Shown piece by piece: positions 8,967 through 16,512 of a stretch of DNA of 36,604 nt; within the stretch, counting starts at the first letter, position 1; each line of letters opens with the position of its first letter. The translations under genes and the position numbers were made by a program. This DNA comes from DSYF01 sp041181065. GTDB taxonomy: Bacteria > Verrucomicrobiota > Verrucomicrobiia > Limisphaerales > DSYF01. The stretch lies in NCBI GenBank assembly GCA_041181065.1, contig JBEGQI010000126.1, positions 1 through 36,604 on the forward strand. The letters run 5' to 3'. A model generated the notes under the pieces. It was not told where the DNA came from. It did not search any database and saw nothing but the letters and a program-made list of their open reading frames with translations.

Positions 8967-11315
8967 TCATGGCGTGATCGTGAATCCGTTGGTCAGCGAC
9001 CACGTGTTCGGGCCGAAGGTGCAGTTCACCGTGTAAGGCGCATTGGTGGCGGTGCCGGTGATTCCGAACGTTGCCGTGACGACGCCCGAGCCCGCGTTAC
9101 GGCTGACACCCGTGGCGGTAATGGTTGGCGAGCCTGCGCGCGTCAACGTGACAGCCGTGGGCGCGACATTGTTAGGTGGCGGCGCCGGGACGTAGGCGGA
9201 ATTCAGCGTGATCGTGCAGACGTTTGTGGAATTTTTCGGGGCGGTATTGGGAACGATGCTGGAAATGCCTTGCGTGCCGCCGCCACCACCGCTCGTGACC
9301 GTCCCCGTAACGGCATCGTAGGTCGCCAGCGCCGCGCGATTGACGCGGAAGAAGCGCGCGTCGTCAGGCGAGGAATTTGTGTAGCTGCCAGTATTTGCGG
9401 CTGGCGCAATGCCAGCGGCGTTCGTGGTCCATGACGTGAGGTTCGCCGTGGACTCGACACGATATGTTCCTCCTTCGACGGCGCTCCACGTCAGCACCAC
9501 GGTTCCGCCGTTGACAGCCGGCGGATTGAGGAATTCCCGCACGCTCGGGCCGCCGATGAAGTTCGTCACCACAGTCTCGGCGATGTTGGTTTGCGAACTA
9601 CCTGTCGGGTTGGCGAAGTAGGCGCGGCCGATGTTGTTCGGATATTTCGGCGTGCCGTTGGTCTCGGTGCATACGAAGTAGGCGTAGGTGCCATTCGGGA
9701 ATTCCGGCGTCACGCACCAGCGGACGTTGTATTCGTTGAGGTCGAAGTCGACGCCCAGGATGTAGTTCGAGCCCGTGAACGAGTTGGTGAGGTCGCCAAG
9801 GTAAGCGTAATCCTCCATGTAACGTCCAAGGAAGTAGGTCGTATCGATTGCCGGTCCGGCTTGGTTCGCGCCGACGTTGTAGAGCCGTTGCGCCCAGGCG
9901 GGAATTGTGGCGCGCGCGGTGTTGGTCAAGTTGTCCGTGCCGCTCTGACCGTTGCGGATCACAAAGCCGCCGATCATCCGGCGGACGCCGCTGCTGGCAT
10001 TGGTCGGGTTGGAATAGCCGTAAGGCCCGTAAACCGGCAAGCCGTCCTTCACCCACGCAAGGATTGGCGAATGCTTCGTCGGCGCGTTGGTTCCTTCGGT
10101 GTAAGTTTTCGTGCTGACATTGTAATCAACATGATCGCCGAGCAGGTAACGCAGTGCGATGGGGTTCGCGTGGTAGTGATGGTTGCCGGTATTTTCCTGG
10201 TGCGCGTAGCCCGGATCAAAGGTTGCGCCTTCATTGGCATACGCCTCGCGGTGCCAGTAACCGGTGCCGTTGCCCGCTTCGGTGGAGCCGGTCCAAACAA
10301 AGCCGTCACTGGAATCAAACATCGAAATGCCATCGACGAAAAACCCAATGGTGCCCAGGCCCGTCTGCGTTTTGGTGCCGGGAATCGTGGGCGTGCGCGG
10401 GATGCGCCAGAGAAATTTCTGGTTCACCGGATAGTTCGGAAACGACGTAGTATGAGCTGCGTTCCCATACCACGGACCCATGACGTGGCTGCCCAGTCCG
10501 GTGCTGCGCACATACACCCAATTCGCCGACGAATACACTTCCTGCACCCCGGCGTAGGCGGGCGAAGATTGCGTCTGCGTGCCGTTGCTCCAGGTCGTGA
10601 CGCTGGTGCCTGCAATCTTGTTCGCGTCGGAGGTGTATATGCGCGCGTATTTGGCGGAATTTGCGGTGAACCACGAATTCGTGCGCGGGTCAGTGTTGTT
10701 GGCGACGGTGAACGATGCGCTCAGCACCAAGCCCGAACCCGCGATGCCGCCCGCGTCACTGAGCTGGTAAGCCGTCGCTTCGTTGAGGCGCCAGTCGAGG
10801 CGCGCGGAGTAGTTCGTCCCGTTCAACCCGAACCCAACCGCATCCAACGCCACAATCGTCTCACCATTGAGAGCAATGCTGTTCGAAGCCGTCGCTGAAG
10901 AACTCCAATAGAGATTCGGCGCGCCTTCCACCGCGCGCAGCCCAAGGCCCGCGATGTTGAATTGCACCGAGCTCGCGACCACGCCCGCCGACGCCGAAAC
11001 CAGCGACGCGTTGAACGTCACACCTTCGCCGTAAGCGATCAGGTTGCCGTCGCCGCCGACGTTTGTATTTCCCACTGCGGAGCGCGTGTCGCTATCGAGC
11101 GCGGTGAGCGTCGCGAGCGGATCAGTCGAGAACGGCGTGATCGCCAGCGCGATGGTAGCGCTCTGACCGGATGCAGAGTCGGTGAAGGTGTAATACTTCC
11201 ACGAGTTCGTCGCGAGCGACACCAGCGAATCCGAGACGGTGACGTTGGCGGCACCTGCGGCGGCGGCGGCGAACAGCGCGGCGCCCGCGAGGATAGTTTG
11301 AACGGCTTTTTTCAT
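8967..11315 (-). CDS. Secreted YHYH-domain protein
   Basis: A 782-residue exported protein of the YHYH family (PF14240), whose biochemical role is not known. The signal peptide is MKKAVQTILAGAALFAAAAA with cleavage near GAA. Residues about 24-205 form an all-beta region. The YHYH core (about 210-590) carries GNHHYHANPIALRYLLGDH (HHYH at 379-382), DGLPVYGPYGY (424-434), DLNEYNVRW (525-533) and CVTPEFPNGTYAYF (534-547), all typical of the family. Residues about 600-660 are a small beta domain (TYRVESTANLTSW ... ARFFRV), and about 680-782 an IPT-like beta domain after a Gly linker. The ATG at 11315 is chosen because the signal peptide starts there; a longer open reading upstream would run through the divergent promoter. 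It leads the minus-strand arm of the redox module. Confidence 0.88.
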   Translation of the reverse strand: MKKAVQTILAGAALFAAAAAGAANVTVSDSLVSLATNSWKYYTFTDSASGQSATIALAITPFSTDPLATLTALDSDTRSAVGNTNVGGDGNLIAYGEGVTFNASLVSASAGVVASSVQFNIAGLGLRAVEGAPNLYWSSSATASNSIALNGETIVALDAVGFGLNGTNYSARLDWRLNEATAYQLSDAGGIAGSGLVLSASFTVANNTDPRTNSWFTANSAKYARIYTSDANKIAGTSVTTWSNGTQTQSSPAYAGVQEVYSSANWVYVRSTGLGSHVMGPWYGNAAHTTSFPNYPVNQKFLWRIPRTPTIPGTKTQTGLGTIGFFVDGISMFDSSDGFVWTGSTEAGNGTGYWHREAYANEGATFDPGYAHQENTGNHHYHANPIALRYLLGDHVDYNVSTKTYTEGTNAPTKHSPILAWVKDGLPVYGPYGYSNPTNASSGVRRMIGGFVIRNGQSGTDNLTNTARATIPAWAQRLYNVGANQAGPAIDTTYFLGRYMEDYAYLGDLTNSFTGSNYILGVDFDLNEYNVRWCVTPEFPNGTYAYFVCTETNGTPKYPNNIGRAYFANPTGSSQTNIAETVVTNFIGGPSVREFLNPPAVNGGTVVLTWSAVEGGTYRVESTANLTSWTTNAAGIAPAANTGSYTNSSPDDARFFRVNRAALATYDAVTGTVTSGGGGGTQGISSIVPNTAPKNSTNVCTITLNSAYVPAPPPNNVAPTAVTLTRAGSPTITATGVSRNAGSGVVTATFGITGTATNAPYTVNCTFGPNTWSLTNGFTITP

Positions 11316-11375
11316 GTGCGTCGATGGGTTGTTGATTGCGGTTGATTCAATCTTCGCGTGCACACTACGCGAACA

Positions 11376-11430
11376 AACCTTAAGCCGACGTGAAGTGAAA
11401 TATTTTCCCGCTTCATGTTCGCTTAAGGTT
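11376..11430. promoter_or_regulatory. Two-armed inverted motif between divergent genes, candidate regulator operator
   Basis: Arm 1 (11376-11395, AACCTTAAGCCGACGTGAAG) and arm 2 (11411-11430, inverse of AACCTTAAGCGAACATGAAG) match at 17 of 20 positions, as an inverted repeat with a 15-bp AT-rich spacer. Inside each arm CTTAAG and (G/A)TGAAG lie 11 bp apart, the one-helical-turn spacing typical of OmpR-family tandem half-sites. It lies between the YHYH gene (61 bp from its ATG) and the second peroxidase (20 bp from its ATG), and the OmpR-type regulator is encoded downstream. Binding is inferred. Confidence 0.6.
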
Positions 11431-11450
11431 GAAGCTGCGATGTTCACGCC

Positions 11451-12839
11451 ATGAAAGCGCAACTCTCTACTCACCTCCTGCTCGCAGTTGCCGCCGCGAC
11501 GGCGCTGCTCAATAACAACGCCAACGCCGAAGACATCACGCCCACACCTGTCGCCGCCGTCACGGTAGCACGCGACGCGGCGGGTAACGGTCCCTTCGCC
11601 GTCGTGAGCAACACGGCGAATCAAGTCTGGTCGTTCGAACGCTCCAGCAATCAGCGCGACTGGACGCCGCTCGGCACAGTGAAAGTTCACAATGGTGAGG
11701 CGCGTTATCTCATCCCGAACTCGGGCGTGAGCGCCTTGGAATACATCCGCGCCTTCTACGACCCGGCGCAACAGCAGAACATTCACGACGTGACGAATGC
11801 TTTGCAGCTGCCGGGCACGTTGCCCAACTACGCGAACCCCACGTTGCCCGCGAGCTTCCGCGTCAATCCCATCCTGGCGCAGGACAACATGCCCGCGACC
11901 AACATCACGACCGATGCCGGCTCGCAACTGGGCCGCGTGCTGTTCTACGACAAACGGCTCTCAACCAATCAGAGCATCTCGTGCGCTTCGTGCCATCAGC
12001 AGGCACACGGCTTTTCTGATTCGCGCCAATTCAGCGTCGGCTTCGACGGCAGCGTTGGCGGCCGGAATGCGATGGGTTTGAGCAACGCGCGCTGGTATCA
12101 ACGCCGCCACTTCTTCTGGGACGAACGCGCGAATACGCTGGAGGATCAGGTGCTCGGGCCGATTCAAAATCCCATCGAGATGGGCATGGATCTCGTCACG
12201 CTCACGAACCGCCTCGCCGCCGAGCCGTTTTACACGAACTTGTTCGCCGCGACCTTTGGTAGTCCCGGTGTAACTCCCGACCGCATCTCGAAGGCCCTTG
12301 CGCAATTCGTCCGCTCGATCGTTTCCGTCCAGTCCAAATACGACATCGGCGTGACCAATGGATTCGCGAACTTCACACCGTTGGAGAATCAAGGCCGGCA
12401 AATCTTCAATGGGCCCGCCGGAGGTTGCGCTGCGTGCCACGGCACAGACAACTTCGTGCCCGGCCCCGCGCTCAATAACAACGGCCTCGAATTTCCCTAC
12501 GTCGATCTCGGCGTTGGCGGCATCACCGGCAATCCCGCAGACAACGGCAAGTTCAAGGTGCCGTCGCTGCGCAACATCGAACTCACCGCGCCCTACATGC
12601 ACGACGGGCGGTTCGCCACGCTGGAACAGGTCGTCGAGTTCTACAACTCGGGCGTCGTGGGCAATCCGAACCTTTCGCCGCCGTTGCGCAATCCCGACGG
12701 CACCCCGCGTCGCCTGAACCTGACGCAACAGCAGAAGGATGCACTCGTCGCCTTCCTACGCACGCTGACCGACCCGACCATCGCGACCAACGCGAAGTGG
12801 TCCGACCCGTTCAACTACTCGGACGCGACGGGGAACTGA
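11451..12839 (+). CDS. Di-heme cytochrome c peroxidase family protein with N-terminal beta domain
   Basis: A 462-residue exported protein. The signal peptide (LSTHLLLAVAAATALL, cleavage after NANA) precedes a small beta domain (about residues 30-105, with VWSFERSSNQRDWTPLG and LEYIRAFYD) resembling the domains in the YHYH protein and sulfatase, but placed N-terminally. The peroxidase/MauG-type part (about 130-462) has heme sites CASCH (178-182) and CAACH (326-330), RRHFFWDERANTLEDQ, and VPSLRNIELTAPYMHDGRF. Such enzymes reduce peroxide or oxidise protein partners in the periplasm; the substrate here is unknown. It lacks the palindrome insertion found in the fusion paralogue. It is probably the first gene of an operon with the two-component system and is divergent from the YHYH gene. 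Confidence 0.9.
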   Translation: MKAQLSTHLLLAVAAATALLNNNANAEDITPTPVAAVTVARDAAGNGPFAVVSNTANQVWSFERSSNQRDWTPLGTVKVHNGEARYLIPNSGVSALEYIRAFYDPAQQQNIHDVTNALQLPGTLPNYANPTLPASFRVNPILAQDNMPATNITTDAGSQLGRVLFYDKRLSTNQSISCASCHQQAHGFSDSRQFSVGFDGSVGGRNAMGLSNARWYQRRHFFWDERANTLEDQVLGPIQNPIEMGMDLVTLTNRLAAEPFYTNLFAATFGSPGVTPDRISKALAQFVRSIVSVQSKYDIGVTNGFANFTPLENQGRQIFNGPAGGCAACHGTDNFVPGPALNNNGLEFPYVDLGVGGITGNPADNGKFKVPSLRNIELTAPYMHDGRFATLEQVVEFYNSGVVGNPNLSPPLRNPDGTPRRLNLTQQQKDALVAFLRTLTDPTIATNAKWSDPFNYSDATGN

Positions 12840-12860
12840 GTCGAATTAACGGCTGCAAAC

Positions 12861-12887
12861 GGCGGCGGGTTTTGCCAACCTGCCGCC
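12861..12887 (+). other. Intergenic hairpin between peroxidase and response regulator
   Basis: GGCGGCGGGT (12861-12870) pairs with ACCTGCCGCC (12878-12887) over 10 bp with one G-U wobble and a 7-base loop. Only GCTTTC follows, so termination would be partial. It may reduce read-through from the peroxidase gene into the regulator genes. Confidence 0.5.
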
Positions 12888-12898
12888 GCTTTCACATC

Positions 12899-13549
12899 AT
12901 GCGAATCCTCATCGTTGAAGACGAAGCCGACCTGCGCAGCGCGCTGGCGCGGGCGTTGCGTGACGAAGGTTACGCTGTGGATGCCGCCGACAACGGCGAG
13001 GACGGTCTCTTCAACGCCGAGTCCACCGACTACGACGCCATCGTGCTCGACGTGATGATGCCGCGCCTGGACGGCTGGGAAGTCTTGAAGCGCCTGCGCA
13101 AGTCGAAGAAGACGCCGGTGCTGATGCTCACCGCGCGCGATCAATCGCGTGATCGCGTCAAAGGTCTCGACACCGGCGCCGATGACTACGTCGTGAAGCC
13201 GTTCGATTTGCCGGAACTGCTCGCCCGCCTGCGCGCGTTGATCCGCCGCAGCGCGGGCAAAACGACGAATGTCATCGAGATCGGCGACGTTGCGGTGGAC
13301 ACCGCCGCGCGCGTGATTTCGCTGAAAGGCAAGCCGCAGGAACTGACGGCCCGCGAATATCAGCTCGTCGAGTTTATGGCGCTCCATCGCGGCGAAGTTG
13401 TGACGCGCACGCAGCTTTACGAGCATCTCTTCGACGAGAACGACAGTTCGCTCTCGAACTTGCTGGATGTTCACGTGTCGAACGTCCGCAAGAAACTCGG
13501 CGCCGAGTTCATCACCACCCGCCGCGGCCACGGCTATTGCATCGAATGA
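12899..13549 (+). CDS. OmpR/PhoB-family response regulator
   Basis: A 216-residue two-domain regulator. The receiver domain (1-120) has the acidic pair E7/D8, phosphoacceptor D51 (IVLDVMMPRLDG), T78 (MLTARD) and K100 (ADDYVVKPFDLPELL). The winged-helix DNA-binding domain (about 125-216) has LTAREYQLVEFMALHRGEVV, NLLDVHVSNVRKKL and the terminal TRRGHGYCIE. It resembles the CusR/CopR/QseB group, whose sensors often respond to metals or envelope cues; the signal is not established here. The ATG at 12899 starts MRILIVEDE. Its stop overlaps the kinase ATG (ATGA), giving coupled translation. It is the obvious candidate to bind the inverted motif at 11376-11430. Confidence 0.95.
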   Translation: MRILIVEDEADLRSALARALRDEGYAVDAADNGEDGLFNAESTDYDAIVLDVMMPRLDGWEVLKRLRKSKKTPVLMLTARDQSRDRVKGLDTGADDYVVKPFDLPELLARLRALIRRSAGKTTNVIEIGDVAVDTAARVISLKGKPQELTAREYQLVEFMALHRGEVVTRTQLYEHLFDENDSSLSNLLDVHVSNVRKKLGAEFITTRRGHGYCIE

Positions 13550-15039
13550 TCCTTCACTCCATCAAATGGCGGTTGCAGGCATGGCATGGCTTCTTGCTCG
13601 TGTGCCTCGTCAGCGGTTTGATGACGGGCTTCTACATGTTCGAGCGCCGCGAGAAACTGCAAGCCATCGACGCCGAGCTCGCCGAAGTCATGACGCCGCT
13701 GCTGCCGCGTTATGCGCCACCGAACAGCAACGGTCCCGGCGCGCGCGGTCCGGGCAATCGCGGCCCGCAACGTCCACCACTGCGCGAAGGTGATTTCCCC
13801 GGCCCCGATGACGGCCCGCCCCTGCGCGATGATCCGCCCGCCGGACTCAGCGAACAACGACCACCCGGCGCTCAGCCCATGGGCAATCGCGAACGATCAC
13901 TCGCCGCGATCAGTTCTGGACGATTCTATTTCATCGCGTGGGCCGAAGGCGGCGAGCGGATGGCGGCCGCCACCAACGCACCGGCCAACTTGAATCCGCC
14001 GAAGCAAGCGCAACCCAATCAGGGACGCATCCTGCGCACGCAAGGCGAAAACCGCGAGCTGATCCAATTCGTGCCCAGCGGACGGATCGTGCTCGTCGGC
14101 ACTTCGCTGACGCAAACGTTGGCGCAGTTGCACAAGCTCGCCCTCGCGCTTGTGTTGATCGGCAGCGGCATCGTGATCGTCGGGTTCGCGGTCGGCTGGT
14201 GGCTGGCATCGCGCGCGCTGCGGCCCATCGCCGAAATCAGCCAGACGGCCAGCGAGATCGCTGCGGGTGATCTTTCGCGCCGCATCAACGCCTCCGAAAC
14301 CGAGAGCGAGCTCGGCCAGCTCGCTGCTGTCTTGAACGACACGTTCGAACGCCTGCAAGCGACCTTCGAGCAACAGCGCCAGTTCACGTCCGATGCGGCG
14401 CACGAACTACGCACGCCCGTGTCCGTCATCCTCACGCAGGTGCAAAGCACGTTGAACAAGGAACGCAGCGGCGTCGAGTATCGCGAAACTCTCGAAGCCT
14501 GCCAACGCGCGGCAATGCGAATGAAGAAGCTCGTTGAAGCGTTGCTCGAACTCGCCCGCCTCGACGCCGGCCAAACCGCCGGCAAACGCGAGCCGATGGA
14601 TCTTTCGCAGTGTGTGGCGGAGTGCGTCGCGCTGGTGCGTCCGCTGGCCGAGGAGCGGAAGATGCAGCTGCAATCCGACTTGAGCGCTGCCCCGTGCGTT
14701 GGCGACGCCGATCAGTTCACGCTCGTCATCACGAACCTGCTGACCAACGCGGTCCATTACAATCGCGACGGCGGCGAGGTCCGCATTTCAACCCGTGCCG
14801 AAGAAGGTTCAGCAGTTGTGACCGTTTCCGACAACGGTCCCGGCATTGCCGCCGAACATCTCCCCCGCATCTTCGACCGCTTCTATCGCGCCGATGCCGC
14901 CCGCACGAGTTCGCAAGGTCGCTCCGGCCTCGGCCTTGCCATCACGAAGTCCATCGTCGAGTCGCACGGTGGAACGATTGAGGTCACGAGCGAAGTGGGC
15001 AAGGGGAGTTGCTTCAAGGTGTGTTTGCCTGCTGCGTAG
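13546..15039 (+). CDS. Membrane sensor histidine kinase
   Basis: A 497-residue partner of the regulator immediately upstream. Membrane segments lie at about residues 13-31 and 199-221, flanking a periplasmic sensor region whose first part (about 57-112) is strongly Pro/Gly/Arg-rich and probably disordered. A HAMP linker (about 222-274) leads to the dimerisation domain with H286 in FTSDAAHELRTPVSVI. The ATPase domain has the N-box NLLTNAVHYN, DNGPGI (429-434), the F-box FDRFYRAD and GLGLAITKSIVESHGG. The organisation resembles CusS/QseC-type kinases, but no recognisable metal-ligand cluster is visible in the periplasmic part. The stop at 15037-15039 is directly followed by a dispersed repeat that fills the gap to the convergent aminotransferase gene. 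Confidence 0.95.
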   Translation: MILHSIKWRLQAWHGFLLVCLVSGLMTGFYMFERREKLQAIDAELAEVMTPLLPRYAPPNSNGPGARGPGNRGPQRPPLREGDFPGPDDGPPLRDDPPAGLSEQRPPGAQPMGNRERSLAAISSGRFYFIAWAEGGERMAAATNAPANLNPPKQAQPNQGRILRTQGENRELIQFVPSGRIVLVGTSLTQTLAQLHKLALALVLIGSGIVIVGFAVGWWLASRALRPIAEISQTASEIAAGDLSRRINASETESELGQLAAVLNDTFERLQATFEQQRQFTSDAAHELRTPVSVILTQVQSTLNKERSGVEYRETLEACQRAAMRMKKLVEALLELARLDAGQTAGKREPMDLSQCVAECVALVRPLAEERKMQLQSDLSAAPCVGDADQFTLVITNLLTNAVHYNRDGGEVRISTRAEEGSAVVTVSDNGPGIAAEHLPRIFDRFYRADAARTSSQGRSGLGLAITKSIVESHGGTIEVTSEVGKGSCFKVCLPAA

Positions 15040-15167
15040 GAAGCACCAAGCTCCAACAGCCAAGCTCCAGAGAAACCACAAGTTCCAATCACCCACGCGT
15101 GCGTCGGCGAATTGGAGCTTGATGATTGGTGCTTCTCTGGATGTTGGCGCTTGAGCCTTGGTTCTTC
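15040..15167. repeat. Dispersed CCAAGCTCC palindrome, copy C (fills convergent spacer)
   Basis: The left arm starts GAAGCACCAAGCTCCAACAG directly after the kinase stop. The right arm carries GGAGCTTGATGATTGG, TGCTTCTCTGGATG and CTTGAGCCTTGG and ends directly before the aminotransferase stop. The repeat therefore occupies exactly the spacer between two convergent stop codons and could act as a two-way terminator hairpin. Confidence 0.85.
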
Positions 15168-16508
15168 TCAGAGTTTCGCGAACGCCGCATCCAATACTTC
15201 CAGCAGGAAGTCCGCGTCGGCGGAGTTGATGCACATGGGCGGCGCGAAGCGGATGGTCTGGCCGCGCAAGCCGCCTTTGCCGAGTAGCAGGCCCATCTCC
15301 TTCGCGGATTCGAGCACCGCGGCGCATTCGGCGCTGGCGGGTTCCTTCGTGGCGCGGTCCTTCACCATCTCGATGCCGAGCATGAGGCCCTTGCCGCGGA
15401 CGTCGCCGATGATCTTGTGCTTGTCTTTAAGCTTCTTCAGCCCGGCAAGGATTTGATTGCCAATCTTCAACGAGTTCGCCTGGAGATTGTCCTTCTCGAT
15501 GACTTCGATCACGGCCTTGCCCATCGCGCTGACGACGGGATTCCCGCCGAATGTGTTGAAGTGAACCTTGCCGGTCAGTGACTGGGCGATCTTCGGCGTG
15601 GTGACGACCGCCGCGAGCGGGCAACCGTTGCCTATGCCTTTGGCCATCGTGACGATGTCGGGAATCACGCCTTGCGTTTCAAAACCCCAGAAGTGCGTGC
15701 CGGTGCGACCGAAGCCCGTCTGCACTTCGTCGGCGATGCACACGCCGACCGCGGCGCGGACGTGTTCATAGGCTTGCTTGAGGTAACCGTCGGGGAATTC
15801 CACGAAGCCGCCGACGCCCTGGATCGATTCCGCGATGAAGCCGGCGACCTTGCCGGACGTGGCGAAGTCGATGACTTCCTTCACGTCGTTCGCGTAGTTC
15901 TTGCCGGCGTTCGGGTCCTCGTAACCCCACGGGCCGCGATACGGATACGGCGACAGCGCGTGATGCACGCCGAAGCTGTGCGGAACATTGTATTTCCACG
16001 TGCTGTGCGCGGTGACGCTCATGCCGGAGGCGTTGCCGCCGTGATACGCGTTGCGCAACGCGATGATGTCATAGTTGCCGGTGTAAGCCCGCGCCATCAA
16101 CAGCGCGAGGTCGTTCGCCTCGGAGCCGGAGTTGACGAAGTAACACATCTTCAAATCGCCTGGTATCTTCGACGCGAGCTTCTCGGCGTATTGCGCAACG
16201 TTTGGGTGCAGGTAGATCGTCGTCGAGTGCTGGTAAAGTTCGCTCTGCTTGTTGCCGGCGGAGATGACGTGCGGGTGGCAATGGCCGACGCTCACGGTCA
16301 CGATGCCGCCGAGGCCGTCGAGGTAGCGTTTGCCTTTTTCATCCCACACATACTGCATGGCGCCCTCGACGATCATGATGGGCTGCTTGTAGTAGAGAAA
16401 GATGCCGGGGTTCATGAACTGCTTGCGGAGTGCGAGCACTTCGTCGGCGGAGGGACCGGTGTAGGGTTTGGGTTGATGATTGCACGGAGGCAGTGTCGGG
16501 GTCTTCAT
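15168..16508 (-). CDS. AGXT2-like class III aminotransferase (beta-alanine / 3-aminoisobutyrate)
   Basis: A 446-residue PLP-dependent omega-transaminase. D260/E261 (CIADEVQTGFGRTG) hold the PLP ring and K290 (DIVTMAKGIGNG) forms the Schiff base; NSGSEANDLALLMAR (126-140) binds the phosphate and NAYHGGNASGMSV (153-165) is typical of the AGXT2/alanine-glyoxylate group. Mammalian AGXT2 transaminates (R)-3-aminoisobutyrate and beta-alanine with pyruvate or glyoxylate. Encoding beside hydA, preA and mmsA supports the same role here: beta-alanine to malonate semialdehyde, 3-aminoisobutyrate to methylmalonate semialdehyde. The ATG at 16508 is 4 bases after the permease stop; a longer reading would overlap that gene. 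It is the last gene of the cluster. Confidence 0.88.
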   Translation of the reverse strand: MKTPTLPPCNHQPKPYTGPSADEVLALRKQFMNPGIFLYYKQPIMIVEGAMQYVWDEKGKRYLDGLGGIVTVSVGHCHPHVISAGNKQSELYQHSTTIYLHPNVAQYAEKLASKIPGDLKMCYFVNSGSEANDLALLMARAYTGNYDIIALRNAYHGGNASGMSVTAHSTWKYNVPHSFGVHHALSPYPYRGPWGYEDPNAGKNYANDVKEVIDFATSGKVAGFIAESIQGVGGFVEFPDGYLKQAYEHVRAAVGVCIADEVQTGFGRTGTHFWGFETQGVIPDIVTMAKGIGNGCPLAAVVTTPKIAQSLTGKVHFNTFGGNPVVSAMGKAVIEVIEKDNLQANSLKIGNQILAGLKKLKDKHKIIGDVRGKGLMLGIEMVKDRATKEPASAECAAVLESAKEMGLLLGKGGLRGQTIRFAPPMCINSADADFLLEVLDAAFAKL

Positions 16509-16512
16509 AAAT

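Noticed and set aside
11316..11927. N-terminal extension of the YHYH protein by 204 codons
   Set aside because: It would run through the divergent promoter and the start of the second peroxidase, and the signal peptide begins at 11315.
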